From assembly GCF_000478275.1 (NCBI RefSeq), contig NZ_ASJB01000028.1, forward strand, positions 355,487-419,486: a DNA stretch of 64,000 bases, written 5' to 3'. Made by a program: the position numbers and the translations under genes. Positions 36,672 through 46,053 of this stretch are shown here, piece by piece (position 1 is the stretch's first letter; each line of letters opens with the position of its first letter). The notes beneath the pieces were generated by a model that worked only from the letters and a program-made list of their open reading frames with translations, did not search any database and was not told the origin of the DNA. This stretch comes from Amycolatopsis orientalis DSM 40040 = KCTC 9412. Its GTDB lineage: Bacteria; Actinomycetota; Actinomycetes; Mycobacteriales; Pseudonocardiaceae.

Positions 36672-37456
36672 TAGCGGGGCACGACGCGATAGACCCGGAG
36701 ATCCTTCGGGGTGCCCTTGGCCCGGAAGTTCCGGCGCGGACGCGCGATCACGGCGTCCGCGTCGAGTTCGTCGACCACACTTCCGCTGGCCAGTACCTCG
36801 TCGCCGTCCGCGGCCGCCATGATCCGGGCCGCGATGTTCACGTCGACGCCGAAGTAGTCGTCGCCGACCCGCTGCGGGCTCCCCCGGTGGAGACCCGCCC
36901 GCAGATGCGGCAGGTACCCCTCGGCCTTGATCACGCTCACCGCGGAGCACGTCTCGTAGGCGGCGTTCACCGCTTCGGCCGGATCGGCGAACACCGCCAT
37001 CACCCCGTCACCGAGCCCTTTGACGACACTGCCGCCGTGCCCGGTGACGATCGACCCGGTGACGTCGGCGACGGCGCGGAGCAGCTCGAGGACGCGGTCG
37101 TCACCGGCCTCCAGCGCCCAGGTCGAGAAGCCGACGAGGTCGGTGAACAGGACGGTGATCCCGCTCGTGGCCCGCGGTCGCGCCCCGGAACGGCGGGTGG
37201 CGGCCTGCCAGGCCTGGACCGCGGCCAGCCCCAGCTCGCGGGTGGCGCTGGGCCGGTCGGCGCCCGCCTCGGCGAGCAGCCGGGCCAGCCGGTCGGACGA
37301 GCGGCCCGTGGACGGCGCCAGCGGGTCGCCGGGAGTGTCGTCCCCGGGGACGAGCCTGCGAAGGAACCGCGCGCCGCGCACCAGCTCACCGCGCTGATCC
37401 GTGGCGCGCAGGAATCTGCGGGTCCGGAGGTGCCACGGCTCGGGTCGTTCGGTCAC
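36665..37456 (-). CDS. Class III adenylate/guanylate cyclase
   Basis: A 263-residue cytoplasmic protein. The C-terminal cyclase domain has the metal Asp in VLFTDLVGFSTW, Lys in VVKGLGDGVMAVF with the second metal Asp, and transition-state residues in GVDVNIAARIM. A catalytically competent homodimer is therefore expected. The first 100 residues are helical and unknown. No membrane span. I use GTG 37456 (AAGG upstream), because further upstream the frame runs through the region that must hold the promoter; this start is uncertain. The stop lies within the palindrome. Confidence 0.85.
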   Translation of the reverse strand: MTERPEPWHLRTRRFLRATDQRGELVRGARFLRRLVPGDDTPGDPLAPSTGRSSDRLARLLAEAGADRPSATRELGLAAVQAWQAATRRSGARPRATSGITVLFTDLVGFSTWALEAGDDRVLELLRAVADVTGSIVTGHGGSVVKGLGDGVMAVFADPAEAVNAAYETCSAVSVIKAEGYLPHLRAGLHRGSPQRVGDDYFGVDVNIAARIMAAADGDEVLASGSVVDELDADAVIARPRRNFRAKGTPKDLRVYRVVPRYS

Positions 37457-37689
37457 GATCAAGACCTTAGCCGCCCGCCGTCCGGCAGGCGCACCTGTCA
37501 CCGGGGTGACAAGAAAGCGGCCCGAATTTCCCCTTGACTCTTTTCCGTGACAATTCACGATCGGCCGATTCCGCATACGCGTGACAAGATCGGCGCGTAA
37601 AGAAAACGCGAGAGATCTTTTCCTTTCCTCGTTGGTGACTTTCCACCTACATTCGGCTCCGAGCCCATTCAACGACGAAAGGACCAGAC

Positions 37690-38286
37690 ATGACGGAAAC
37701 CCTCGTGCGGAAGGGCGTCCGGCGGTTCCGCGCGGCCGGGATCGCCGCCGCGATCGTCGGCACGGTCATGCTTTCCGCCGCCGGGACCGCGGCCGCCGTC
37801 GAAAAGAACCTCACGTACAAGGGCGGCTTCCCCATCATCGGCGACCAGCAGGTCGCGGTGGTCGTGAAGGCGGAAATCCCGGCGACGGCGAAGGCCGGCG
37901 AGCCGATTTCGGTGCCGTTCACCCTCGACGTCGATTCCGGTCAGGCCGCGGGCGACGGGCTGCGGCTGGTCGGTGCCAAGAAGCTCTCCGGCACGATCAG
38001 CTCGAAGGTGAACATCGCCCTCGGCGAGCAGAAGGTGGCGATCCCCATCGAGCTGCCGATCCCGGACACCGAGGTGCCCGCCGAGGGGCCGCTGAAGTTC
38101 ACCGCGACGGGCAAGGTCGACTTCACCATCCCGGCGGGGACCCCCGCCGGTGAGGCGACCAGCAGCGTCGACGCCGCGGCGACCTCGCACATCGTCACCG
38201 ACAGCTCGCTCGGCGAGTTCGACGTCAACCTCACGCTCGACCCGCCGGACCAGGACGCCGTCCTGGGCAAGACGACCGTCGGCTGA
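37690..38286 (+). CDS. Secreted beta-rich protein (DUF6801-like)
   Basis: A 198-residue exported protein with signal peptide VRRFRAAGIAAAIVGTVMLSAAGTAAA, cleaved near residue 36. The mature part is a repeat-like beta-sandwich with alternating conserved phrases (LTYKGGFPIIGDQQ, AKAGEPISVPFTLDV, GEFDVNLTLDP) and no cysteines. It resembles the DUF6801 secreted proteins of actinobacteria. Function unknown; an adhesin or cell-surface structural role is possible. AAAGGA lies before the ATG, and a strong terminator follows, so it is a single-gene unit. Confidence 0.7.
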   Translation: MTETLVRKGVRRFRAAGIAAAIVGTVMLSAAGTAAAVEKNLTYKGGFPIIGDQQVAVVVKAEIPATAKAGEPISVPFTLDVDSGQAAGDGLRLVGAKKLSGTISSKVNIALGEQKVAIPIELPIPDTEVPAEGPLKFTATGKVDFTIPAGTPAGEATSSVDAAATSHIVTDSSLGEFDVNLTLDPPDQDAVLGKTTVG

Positions 38287-38291
38287 GCATC

Positions 38292-38330
38292 GCCTGCCCC
38301 CGGCTCACCGAGCCGGGGGCAGGCTTCTTG
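38292..38330 (+). terminator. Intrinsic terminator
   Basis: Perfect 14-base stem GCCTGCCCCCGGCT/AGCCGGGGGCAGGC, five-base loop, then TTCTT, six bases after the stop of the secreted protein gene. Confidence 0.88.
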
Positions 38331-38364
38331 ACCTCCACCGGACTCGAGGTCGCAAGCTGCTGAC

Positions 38365-39180
38365 ATGTGGATCTGCGACAGGTGCGGTATCGAACATCCA
38401 GCCACCCCGGAACCTCCCCGGTGCGTTCTCGACCGCGGGGAGGTCGGCATCGAAGAAGCCGGGGACCTCGGCCCGCACACCGGACGATGGTGGACGCACG
38501 AGGAACTGATGTCCGTGCCCCACAAGACCCTGCACCGCGACCACGGCCGCGGCCCGCACAGCGTCGCACGGGAGCCGCGGTTCGCGATCGGGCACTGGTC
38601 GTTCATCGCGGTGACCCCGGCGGGCAACTTGCTCTGGGACCCGCCGTCCTGGCTGGACACCGAGGTGCTCGACATCGTGCGCGGTCTCGGCGACGTCGCC
38701 GCGATCGCCACCAGCCACCCGCATGTGTTCGGCGCCCAGCTCGGCTGGAGCCGCGCACTGGGCGGGGTCCCGGTGCTGGTCAACGAACGCAACCGCGAAT
38801 GGCTGCCCGCCCCCGATCCGGCCTTCGAGTTCTGGGACGAGCACAGCGAACCCTTGCCCGGCCTCGAACTCGTCCGGCTCGGCGGGCATATGCGCGGCAG
38901 CGCCGTGGCCAGGACGCCGGACGGCAGCATCCTGGCCGGTGACACGATCAGCGGCGGGCTCGCGCCGGACTGGGTGTCGTTCCAGCGCAGCTTCCCCAAG
39001 CACATCCCGCTGTCCGCGGCCGTGGTCCGCCGCATCGTCGACCGGCTCGACGACTTCCCCTACGACCGGCTCTACACCCTCGGTGGCGACACCATCGACC
39101 GGGACGCCCGCGCGGTCGTCCGCCGCAGTGCCGAAACCCATGTCCGGTGGGTGAACGGCGACTTCGACCACCTCACTTGA
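38365..39180 (+). CDS. MBL-fold hydrolase-like protein with N-terminal zinc ribbon
   Basis: A 271-residue protein. The first 20 residues carry CDRCGIEHPATPEPPRC, a rubredoxin-like Cys pattern. The rest fits a metallo-beta-lactamase fold: IAVTPAGNLLWDPPSWLD, IATSHPHVFGAQLGWS where HxHxDH would be expected, LVRLGGHMRGSAVAR, and ILAGDTISGG. The metal motif is only partly conserved (SHPH), so hydrolase activity is uncertain. Short intergenic distance to the terminator. It ends in an 8-base convergent overlap with the MFS gene. Confidence 0.7.
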   Translation: MWICDRCGIEHPATPEPPRCVLDRGEVGIEEAGDLGPHTGRWWTHEELMSVPHKTLHRDHGRGPHSVAREPRFAIGHWSFIAVTPAGNLLWDPPSWLDTEVLDIVRGLGDVAAIATSHPHVFGAQLGWSRALGGVPVLVNERNREWLPAPDPAFEFWDEHSEPLPGLELVRLGGHMRGSAVARTPDGSILAGDTISGGLAPDWVSFQRSFPKHIPLSAAVVRRIVDRLDDFPYDRLYTLGGDTIDRDARAVVRRSAETHVRWVNGDFDHLT

Positions 39181-40486
39181 TCGCGCGTTTCTCCTTGCTG
39201 CGGAAGGACAGCGCGATGAAGCCCGCCATCGCCATGAAGAACGCGACGACCCACATACCGGCGCGGAAGCTGCCGGTCAGCCCCTGCAACCAGCCGGTGA
39301 GGTAGGGACCGACGAAGCCCGACAGATTGCCGAACGAGTTGATCAGGCCGATCCCTGCGGCGGCGCCGACCCCGGTGAGGAAGGCGTTGGGCAGCTGCCA
39401 GAACACCGGGATGGCGGTGAACACCCCGACCGCGCAGATGGTCACCGCGATCATCACCAGCAGCGGCGAGCCGAGATACAGCGCGCCGGCGATCGCGACC
39501 GCGCCGACGAACGCGGCGATCGCGACGTGCCCGGCGCGTTCGCCGGTGCGGTCCGAATGGCGTGCCCACAGGACCATGGCGACCGCGGCCACGGCATACG
39601 GGATCGCCGTGATCAGCCCGATCTCCACGATGCTGTAGGAGGTCTGGAACTGTTCCTGGAAGCCCTTGATCACCTGCGGGAGGAAGAACGCGAGCACGTA
39701 GAGGCCGAAGATGATCCCGAAGTAGACGGCGCTCAGCGCGAGCACGCGCGGATCGGTCAGCGCCGACCGCGTGCTCACCTCCTCGCCGACCTCACGGGTG
39801 TCCTCCGCGTCGATGGCCGACTGCAGCGCCGTGCGCTCGTCCGGGGTCAGCCATTTCGCGTCCTTCGGTTTGCTAGGCAGCAGGAAGAACACCGCCACCC
39901 CGAGCAGGATCGAGGGCACCCCTTCGGCGAAGAACATGAAGCGCCAGCCCGCGTCGAACCCGAGGACGCCGTCACCGTGCTTGATGAGCAGGGCGGAGAT
40001 GGGGCTGCCGAGGACCGACGAGAGCGGCACGGCGAGGAAGAACAGCGCGACGATCTTCGCCCGCTGCTTACGCGGGAACCAGTAGGTCAGGTACAGGATG
40101 ATGCCGGGGAAGAAGCCGGCCTCGGCGATGCCGAGCAGCACCCGGACGATGTAGAAACTGACCTCGCCCTGGATGAACGCGGTGGCCGAGGCGACGAGGC
40201 CCCAGGTGACCATGATCCGCGCGATCCAGATCCGGGCGCCGACCTTGTGCAGGATGACGTTGCTGGGCACCTCGAAGAAGAAGTACCCGACGAAGAACAG
40301 GCCCGCGCCGAGCCCGTAGGCCGCCGCGCTGATGCCGAGGTCGGCGTTCATGGTGAGCGCCGCGAACCCGACGTTGACCCGGTCGAGATAGTTGAGCAGA
40401 TAGAGCAGTCCGAGTAACGGGACCAGCCTGATCATCGCCTTGCGCACCGCCGGCGCGGTGGGCACCTCTGCCGTCTGTTCGTCCAT
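39173..40486 (-). CDS. MFS transporter, anion:cation symporter type
   Basis: A 437-residue membrane protein with 12 predicted spans. LNYLDRVNVGFAAL in the first span and YFFFEVPSNVILHKVGAR after the second are hallmarks of the ACS family (carboxylate, phthalate or sugar-acid uptake). The central loop is hydrophilic (about 195-235). Single gene. The substrate could be a hexuronate, given the pectin genes in the window, but nothing proves it. Confidence 0.9.
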   Translation of the reverse strand: MDEQTAEVPTAPAVRKAMIRLVPLLGLLYLLNYLDRVNVGFAALTMNADLGISAAAYGLGAGLFFVGYFFFEVPSNVILHKVGARIWIARIMVTWGLVASATAFIQGEVSFYIVRVLLGIAEAGFFPGIILYLTYWFPRKQRAKIVALFFLAVPLSSVLGSPISALLIKHGDGVLGFDAGWRFMFFAEGVPSILLGVAVFFLLPSKPKDAKWLTPDERTALQSAIDAEDTREVGEEVSTRSALTDPRVLALSAVYFGIIFGLYVLAFFLPQVIKGFQEQFQTSYSIVEIGLITAIPYAVAAVAMVLWARHSDRTGERAGHVAIAAFVGAVAIAGALYLGSPLLVMIAVTICAVGVFTAIPVFWQLPNAFLTGVGAAAGIGLINSFGNLSGFVGPYLTGWLQGLTGSFRAGMWVVAFFMAMAGFIALSFRSKEKRAIK

Positions 40487-40507
40487 CCGCGGGAGTGTAG
40501 GGGGCGG

Positions 40508-41368
40508 TCAGAACAACGGAGGCAGGAACGCGCCGAAATTCCCGCCCGCGGCCCGGTCGGCCGGATCGGGCTCCACCTGGACCGAGTCGGGGTTCCGCGG
40601 ATCGTAGGTGACCTTGACCGTCGAGCCCCGGGACGGGGTCCGCATCGGCGAGGTGGTCATGCTCGTCACCACCGTGTGCTCGCCGGTTTCCGTGGGGAAC
40701 CGGACCTGCACGGTGAACCGCGGATTCCCCATCACCCAGACGTTCGTGAACTCGACGCCGACGACCTTCCCGATCACCTGAAGACCGGTCTGGGCCAGCG
40801 CCTGCGCCTGGTCGTCCGCCTCCGCCCTGGTGACGAACGCCCGCCCCAGCACCATGAGCATGACCAGCGCCGCCGCCCCGGCGACGCCCGGCACGAGATA
40901 CGGCTCGTAGTAGATGATCCAGTCGACGTCGGTCCAGGGTTCGGCGGCGCCACGGCCGGCGGGCAGCCGCTGCCCCACCGCCTCGGGCGGCGTCCACGAG
41001 GGAATCGCGAAGCCGCTGCCCAGCGCCACGCCGAGTGACGCCGCGAGTGAGCTCGCCCGGAAGCCGACACCCAGTCCTCGCAACGACATCCCGTCACCCC
41101 ACAGCATCGCGAAGCCGAGCGACGAAGCGATCGTGATCGAGACGCTGAAGAACAGGACGAGCGAAACCGCCGGACCCGCGTCGGCGCCCCACGCGTCGAC
41201 GCGGTTCAGCGACATCAGCCGGAAGCCGTCCAGCAGGCCGAGCGCGCCCGACCAGCCCACGGCCGCCCACGCGAGTGTCGTCGGCACGCCGAGCAGCCAC
41301 AGGCGCGCGCCGGGGCGCCGTCGTGGCCGCGAGTCGTCCGGCAGGGCGAACTCGAAGGATCCGAACAT
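40508..41368 (-). CDS. Membrane protein with DUF3592-like C-terminal domain
   Basis: A 286-residue protein. About four membrane segments lie in the first 185 residues (LWLLGVPTTLAWAAVGWSG, AGPAVSLVLFFSVSITIA, VAGAAALVMLMVLG). A cytoplasmic-type beta-domain follows (IGKVVGVEFTNVWVMGNPRF to STVKVTYDPRNPDSVQVEP), the DUF3592-like pattern of conduction between membrane and a small beta-barrel. Function unknown. It is 9 bases after the 175-residue gene and on the same strand as the CHAT operon. Confidence 0.7.
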   Translation of the reverse strand: MFGSFEFALPDDSRPRRRPGARLWLLGVPTTLAWAAVGWSGALGLLDGFRLMSLNRVDAWGADAGPAVSLVLFFSVSITIASSLGFAMLWGDGMSLRGLGVGFRASSLAASLGVALGSGFAIPSWTPPEAVGQRLPAGRGAAEPWTDVDWIIYYEPYLVPGVAGAAALVMLMVLGRAFVTRAEADDQAQALAQTGLQVIGKVVGVEFTNVWVMGNPRFTVQVRFPTETGEHTVVTSMTTSPMRTPSRGSTVKVTYDPRNPDSVQVEPDPADRAAGGNFGAFLPPLF

Positions 41369-41377
41369 CGCCGCCCC

Positions 41378-41905
41378 CTACGCGATCGGGCCGAAGACAG
41401 CGACCTTGGCCGGGTCGGCGGGGTCCACCCTGGCCTCGTGCCGGGTGCCGGGCGCGTACTGCTGGACCGTCGCCAGCGGCGCGATCAGCTGGGCCACCGT
41501 CTCGTAGGTGGTGCCGTCGGCGCGGGTGACCTCCAGCGTCGCGGTGTACTGCGCCTGTCCGGCGATCTTCCGGCCGGTCGGCTCCAGTGCGCGGATCACC
41601 AGGGTGGCGGGCTCGCAGGTGTCGTAGAGGCGCCGCAGTTCGGTGCCGTAGTCCTGCAGTTCCCGCTGCTGGCTCAGCTGCTCCTCCATCGGCAGGGCCA
41701 GGAACGCCGCCATGTCCGGGTCGGCGTTCAGGTCCCGGAACGCCTGCGCGGCCAGCTGCGGCGTCGGCAGCTGCGGGGTGATGTCGTGCCCCTGCGCGGC
41801 GGCGGCCCGCCGGAACTGCTCGGCGTGCCGCTGGAAGTCCTGCGCGCCCCGGGCCATGCCCTGCTGCGTCGCGTCGTTGATCTTGTCGCGGATCTTCTTG
41901 AACAT
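41378..41905 (-). CDS. Uncharacterised small soluble protein
   Basis: A 175-residue protein. The first half is helical and Gln/Arg-rich (MFKKIRDKINDATQQGMARG, FQRHAEQFRRAAAAQGHDI). The second half is a small beta-domain (PTGRKIAGQAQYTATLEVTRADG, APGTRHEARVDPADPAKVAVFG) that recalls the DUF3592-type end of its neighbour. No signal peptide or catalytic motif. It lies 58 bases after the CHAT gene stop and 9 bases before the DUF3592-like gene, so it probably forms a unit with the latter. Confidence 0.6.
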   Translation of the reverse strand: MFKKIRDKINDATQQGMARGAQDFQRHAEQFRRAAAAQGHDITPQLPTPQLAAQAFRDLNADPDMAAFLALPMEEQLSQQRELQDYGTELRRLYDTCEPATLVIRALEPTGRKIAGQAQYTATLEVTRADGTTYETVAQLIAPLATVQQYAPGTRHEARVDPADPAKVAVFGPIA

Positions 41906-41963
41906 CGGGTCCCGCCTTTCGCCGTGTCGTTCGTGCTGGACACAGCTTCGGCGGCGCGATCCG

Positions 41964-44900
41964 CTACCGAACCCAGGTTTTCCCGTCGTCGGTGGCGTCG
42001 AGGCAGGTCAGGGCCGCCCAGAAGACCGGCGAGCCCGCCGGTTCGGGCTTCTCGCGCCAGCGCGCGAGCCGGGCCCGCTGCCATGCGCACAGCTCGGTGA
42101 CCGGGTCTTCGGCGCCGAGGGCGGTGTCGACGGCGATGATCAGCTCGGACATCGGGTCCGCGCCGGGGACCGCGGCCGACGTCGGCAGCGCCCAGACCGT
42201 CGCCGCGACCAGGCCCGCTCCGGCCGCGACGGCGGCGAGCAGCACGCCGAACGGTTCGGCGAGGCCGAAATCGCTCGCGCTGGCGCAGCCGATCAGCGCC
42301 ACCCTCGCGGGCATGGTGTCCACTTCGGACAGTGCGAGATCGGCGGCGGTGAACGGCCGGTGCGCCCCGATCGGCGCGGCGGTGCCGGGGAGATCGGCGC
42401 CGCAGGACAGATGCAGCGCGGTCTGCGCCCCGTACTCGTCGCGGACGCGGCTGACGTGTCCCACGAACACCAGCCGCGAACAGGGCCCGGCCAGGAGTTC
42501 GGCGAGCAGACGGCGGTCGGTGTCGGTGCGGCGGACCAGCTCCAGCCCACGTGCGGCGACGGGAAGGACCGGGCCGTCGGCCAGCCGCGCGTCCAGATGG
42601 CGGATCAGCGGCGACGTCGCGTCCTGCTTGCCGAGTACGGAACCCAGCTCGCCGAAAGCGCTTTGGCCGGGGATACGCGGATCGAGCAGGTAGACCGGCG
42701 GGCCGTCGGCGGCGGGCGGACGGCGCGGGATGCCCGCCGGGGCGAGCAGCGAGACGTCGGCGACGTCGAGGACGCGTTCGTCGCCATCGAAACAGGTCCC
42801 GATCCCGGCGTTGTCCAGGACGCGGTCGGGGCGGCGATCGGGCAGGGCCAGCAGTCCCCACGGGACCCCGGCGAGGCTCGGCGACGGCTGCACCCGCAGG
42901 AGCGGGCGGCGTCCTTCGGCGGCGGCACGCCGGAGGCGTTCGACGAGGTCGGCGGGCAGGAGGTTGAGGGCGAGAACCCGGGCCAGACGCTGCTCGCCCT
43001 CGAAGCCGCCGAAGGCGTTTTCGCCCAGCGAGCGCCCGACGGCGTCGGCCACGCTCTCGCCCTCGTGCGGGGTCGGGGAGGCGGCGTCCAGATACTCGCG
43101 GGCGGTCCCGACCAGGGCGGCGTCGATCGGATGGAGGTGGACCGTGTCGAGGTCCGCGGTGGTCCGCCAGGTGAGAAAGGTGTGCCCGGCCTCGGCGAAG
43201 CGCAGGACGAACGTCTCGCGCCCCGGCCGGGCGGCGGGCCAGGTCTCGACCGTTTCGGCGGCCTGCCGGGGCAGGCGGTACCGCTCGGCGGCGAGGCCGA
43301 GCCACGGGTCCAGCTCCATCGGCGACGCGGGAGACCAGCGCAGCGCGGGCGGCGGGGCCAGCCGGAGCGGCAGCGACGCCGTGACGGAACCCAAGGCCGC
43401 CAACGGAAGCCGATCGTCCTCAGTGGACGGTGTCAGGCCGAGGGCGGGCAGCGCGCCGGTCAGGTCCAGTGACCGCTCCGCCGCGCCCGTGTACGCCCCG
43501 ACCGCGCAGAGGCGCTCGATCAGTTCCGCCGCCAGCCTGCGCTCCCCCAGCTGGGACAGCAACGCCATCAGCAAAGCCGTCGCCGGGCCCGCGACGTCGC
43601 GCGCCCAGGCGGTGCGCGCCCGCGGGTCGGCGAATTCGAACCGGTACTCCGCCGCCGCGAGGGTCAACGGCAGCAGCAGATCCAGCACCGACCGCGGGTC
43701 CGCCCCTCGGGCGAAGCCGATCGTGGCCGCGACGAAATCGGTATGCAGGCGGTCCGGCCACTCCCCCGACGTCCGCGCCGATTCCCGCGCGCGGGAGGCG
43801 TGCTCCTCCGCCATCGCCCAGTCGCCGTCCATCGCGGCACAACGGGCCAGTGCCACGTCGAGCCGTCGCAGGCCCGCGGTGTCACCATTGGCCGTCCACA
43901 GCTTCCCCGCGTGCTCGAACTGGTCACGGGCCTGACCCGCGTCACCCGCCATGAGCAGCAAAGTGCCCAGCGCGTGGCTCGCGTCGGCGACGTCCCCGGT
44001 CAGGCCCGCCGTCGCGAGTTCGTCGCGGGCGGCGGCGATCGCCGCGATCGCGCCCGGAAGATCACCTTCGAGGGCGCGGACTTCGGCCAGCCCGATGTCG
44101 GCCTTCGCGGCCATCGGACCACCCGTGTGCCGGGCACTCAGCCGCAGCAGGTCGGTCCGCGCGTCGGCGTCCTCACCACCGGCCTGGCGGACCCTGGCCC
44201 GTTCGGCGACGGCCATCGCCTGCAGCGAGACGACCTGCTCGCGGACCTCGTCGATGTCCGCGATGGCCTCCAGCGCCGCGAGGATCTCTTCGAGCGCGGC
44301 CCGCGCGCCGGCCGGATCGCCGTCGGCGATCTGGACACGTGCTTCGAGGATCCGCAGTTCGAGTTCGTCGGCACCGTGCGGGTCGAGCAGCTCGGGCGGG
44401 AACTGCCCCGGCCCGGCCGCCTTGCGGCTCGCCGCCCGCGCCCGCTGGCCCGCGATCAGCTCACGCGCCCTGGCGACGTCACCTTCCTCTGTGGACAGTG
44501 AGATGAGCACGCGTTCCGCGACTTCCCGCGAACCCTCGATCATCCGCAGCTCGGCGTACTGTCCGAAATGGACGATGGCGGCGGTGCTCACCTTGAAGAC
44601 ATGGAGGACGGCCTCGGCACACTGCCGCGCGTTGCGCAGATCGCCCGCGGAATAACAGACGGTGGCGAGGTCGCTGACCGCGGCGAGGTCGATGTCGGTC
44701 CGGTCGAGCTGTCGCGCGACCTGCCGCATCCGGCCGTACGCCCGGTGCGCGCCCGCGACGTCCCGCGCCGCGGCGAGCCGCTTGGCCTTGTCCTGGAGCC
44801 TGGCCGCCTCGGCCAGCAGGCGCCGATACTGCCGCTCGGACAGGGAGCACGCCGGCAGTTCGCCGTACGGAGCCGGGTCGAGACCGAAATGTCTTGCGAC

Positions 44901-44996
44901 GCAACGGCAGTTGTAGCCGTGCGAACTCGCTTCGGAGAGTTCGGCCGGAAGCGGCCGGTCCGGCGGGGTGAGCGGTGGCGGCATGCCGACGAGCAC
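41964..44996 (-). CDS. TPR-CHAT protease
   Basis: A 1010-residue soluble protein. Residues about 30-60 have a CRC motif and a helical start. TPR-like helical repeats fill about 60-560 (AHRAYGRMRQVARQLDRTDI, AGDAGQARDQFEHAGKLW and others). The C-terminal CHAT (caspase-like) domain has H847 in LVFVGHVSRVRDE and C904 in VALIGCASASDFG, so both catalytic residues are present. CHAT proteases act in programmed cell death and phage defence (Csx29, gasdermin activators). The GTG at 44996 is chosen because GAGGAG lies seven bases upstream; an ATG at 44984 is the alternative. It follows the 351-residue gene at once, making it the third member of a tight operon. Confidence 0.85.
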   Translation of the reverse strand: MLVGMPPPLTPPDRPLPAELSEASSHGYNCRCVARHFGLDPAPYGELPACSLSERQYRRLLAEAARLQDKAKRLAAARDVAGAHRAYGRMRQVARQLDRTDIDLAAVSDLATVCYSAGDLRNARQCAEAVLHVFKVSTAAIVHFGQYAELRMIEGSREVAERVLISLSTEEGDVARARELIAGQRARAASRKAAGPGQFPPELLDPHGADELELRILEARVQIADGDPAGARAALEEILAALEAIADIDEVREQVVSLQAMAVAERARVRQAGGEDADARTDLLRLSARHTGGPMAAKADIGLAEVRALEGDLPGAIAAIAAARDELATAGLTGDVADASHALGTLLLMAGDAGQARDQFEHAGKLWTANGDTAGLRRLDVALARCAAMDGDWAMAEEHASRARESARTSGEWPDRLHTDFVAATIGFARGADPRSVLDLLLPLTLAAAEYRFEFADPRARTAWARDVAGPATALLMALLSQLGERRLAAELIERLCAVGAYTGAAERSLDLTGALPALGLTPSTEDDRLPLAALGSVTASLPLRLAPPPALRWSPASPMELDPWLGLAAERYRLPRQAAETVETWPAARPGRETFVLRFAEAGHTFLTWRTTADLDTVHLHPIDAALVGTAREYLDAASPTPHEGESVADAVGRSLGENAFGGFEGEQRLARVLALNLLPADLVERLRRAAAEGRRPLLRVQPSPSLAGVPWGLLALPDRRPDRVLDNAGIGTCFDGDERVLDVADVSLLAPAGIPRRPPAADGPPVYLLDPRIPGQSAFGELGSVLGKQDATSPLIRHLDARLADGPVLPVAARGLELVRRTDTDRRLLAELLAGPCSRLVFVGHVSRVRDEYGAQTALHLSCGADLPGTAAPIGAHRPFTAADLALSEVDTMPARVALIGCASASDFGLAEPFGVLLAAVAAGAGLVAATVWALPTSAAVPGADPMSELIIAVDTALGAEDPVTELCAWQRARLARWREKPEPAGSPVFWAALTCLDATDDGKTWVR

Positions 44997-44997
44997 G

Positions 44998-46053
44998 TCA
45001 GAACTCCTCGTCCTCGGCCGCGGCCGCCGCCCGCTCGGCGAGTGTGCGGGCTTCCGGCGGGCGTGCCCGCACGAGCGCGACCACCTCCGCCCGGTCCTCG
45101 GCCGTGGTCCCGGCGACCCCCTCGCCCGCCACCCCGACGACGAGCGCGATCCGTCCACTCCGGACATTCGCGGCGAGCCGGGCCGAGGCCTCGTCCAGCT
45201 CGGCCGTCCCGGTGAAGCGTCCGGCGCCCAGTGACAGGGCCACCTCCGCGAACGGCTCGCCGTCGTGGGTCGCGACAGCGGTGAGGGCGGCGTCGGCGAA
45301 CGCTCCCGCGACGTCGACTTCGAGCCGGGCGGTGGCCCCGGACGCGACGATCCGCCAGGTCACCGTGTCTTCGGCCGCGTCCAGGATGCCCGGCGGCACC
45401 CGTGCCCAGTCGACGCTCTCCCGCCCCTGTGCCAGGACGCCCTCGCCCGCCGCGGCGGGGCCGGTGCCCGCGGCCAGCGCGTACGCGCGTTGACCCGGTG
45501 CCGCGGTTTCCAGTCGTGCCACCACTTCCGTCGCGGTTTCGGCGCGCACGACGTCGTCCTGGTCGTCGAACCAGGACGCGAGACGGCCGCACAGGCCACG
45601 GACCTCATCGGCGACCGGGGACGCGGCGGCCACGAGGGCGCCGTCCGCGACGGCGGTGTCGAACAACTCCGCCGGGGTGGCTTCGAACCCGTCGAGGAGG
45701 CCCTCGGCCAGCTCTTCCACCGCGGCTGTCGCGACCGCCGTTTCGAGGTCCAGCAGGGCCGGGTCGAGCGCGGGGACACCGAGCGAAGGACTGACAGGCC
45801 ACCAACGGCGGATCCACAGCAGCGAGGCGAGTCTGGCGAGTTCCGGCCGGGCGGGGAGGTCCACCCCGCCCTCGCCGAGCGCGGCCAGGCAGGCTTCCGC
45901 GCCGGCGAACCGGGTCAGCCACGGTTCGGCGGCTCCGGCGTCGGTCAGGTCGATCCGCATCGAGGCCGTCCGGCCGGTGAGCAGTTCGGCGAGGGTGAAA
46001 CGGATGAGGGCGCCGTCCGCCGCGACGACGGGGGTGTGCACCGGATGCGTCAC
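44998..46053 (-). CDS. Uncharacterised CHAT-operon protein 2
   Basis: A 351-residue acidic, Ala-rich soluble protein of no family I recognise. The first 200 residues are helical (AEPWLTRFAGAEACLAALGE, LASLLWIRRWWPVSPSLG, AVEELAEGLLDGFEATPAEL). Residues about 210-320 look like a beta-sandwich (VTWRIVASGATARLEVDVAG, FAEVALSLGAGRFTGTAELD, GRIALVVGVAGEGVAG), followed by an acidic tail (EDEEF). The GTG start overlaps the stop of the 437-residue gene (GTGA), and the stop is one base before the CHAT GTG. Such coupling suggests a stoichiometric partner of the protease, perhaps sensor or inhibitor (inference). Confidence 0.7.
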   Translation of the reverse strand: MTHPVHTPVVAADGALIRFTLAELLTGRTASMRIDLTDAGAAEPWLTRFAGAEACLAALGEGGVDLPARPELARLASLLWIRRWWPVSPSLGVPALDPALLDLETAVATAAVEELAEGLLDGFEATPAELFDTAVADGALVAAASPVADEVRGLCGRLASWFDDQDDVVRAETATEVVARLETAAPGQRAYALAAGTGPAAAGEGVLAQGRESVDWARVPPGILDAAEDTVTWRIVASGATARLEVDVAGAFADAALTAVATHDGEPFAEVALSLGAGRFTGTAELDEASARLAANVRSGRIALVVGVAGEGVAGTTAEDRAEVVALVRARPPEARTLAERAAAAAEDEEF

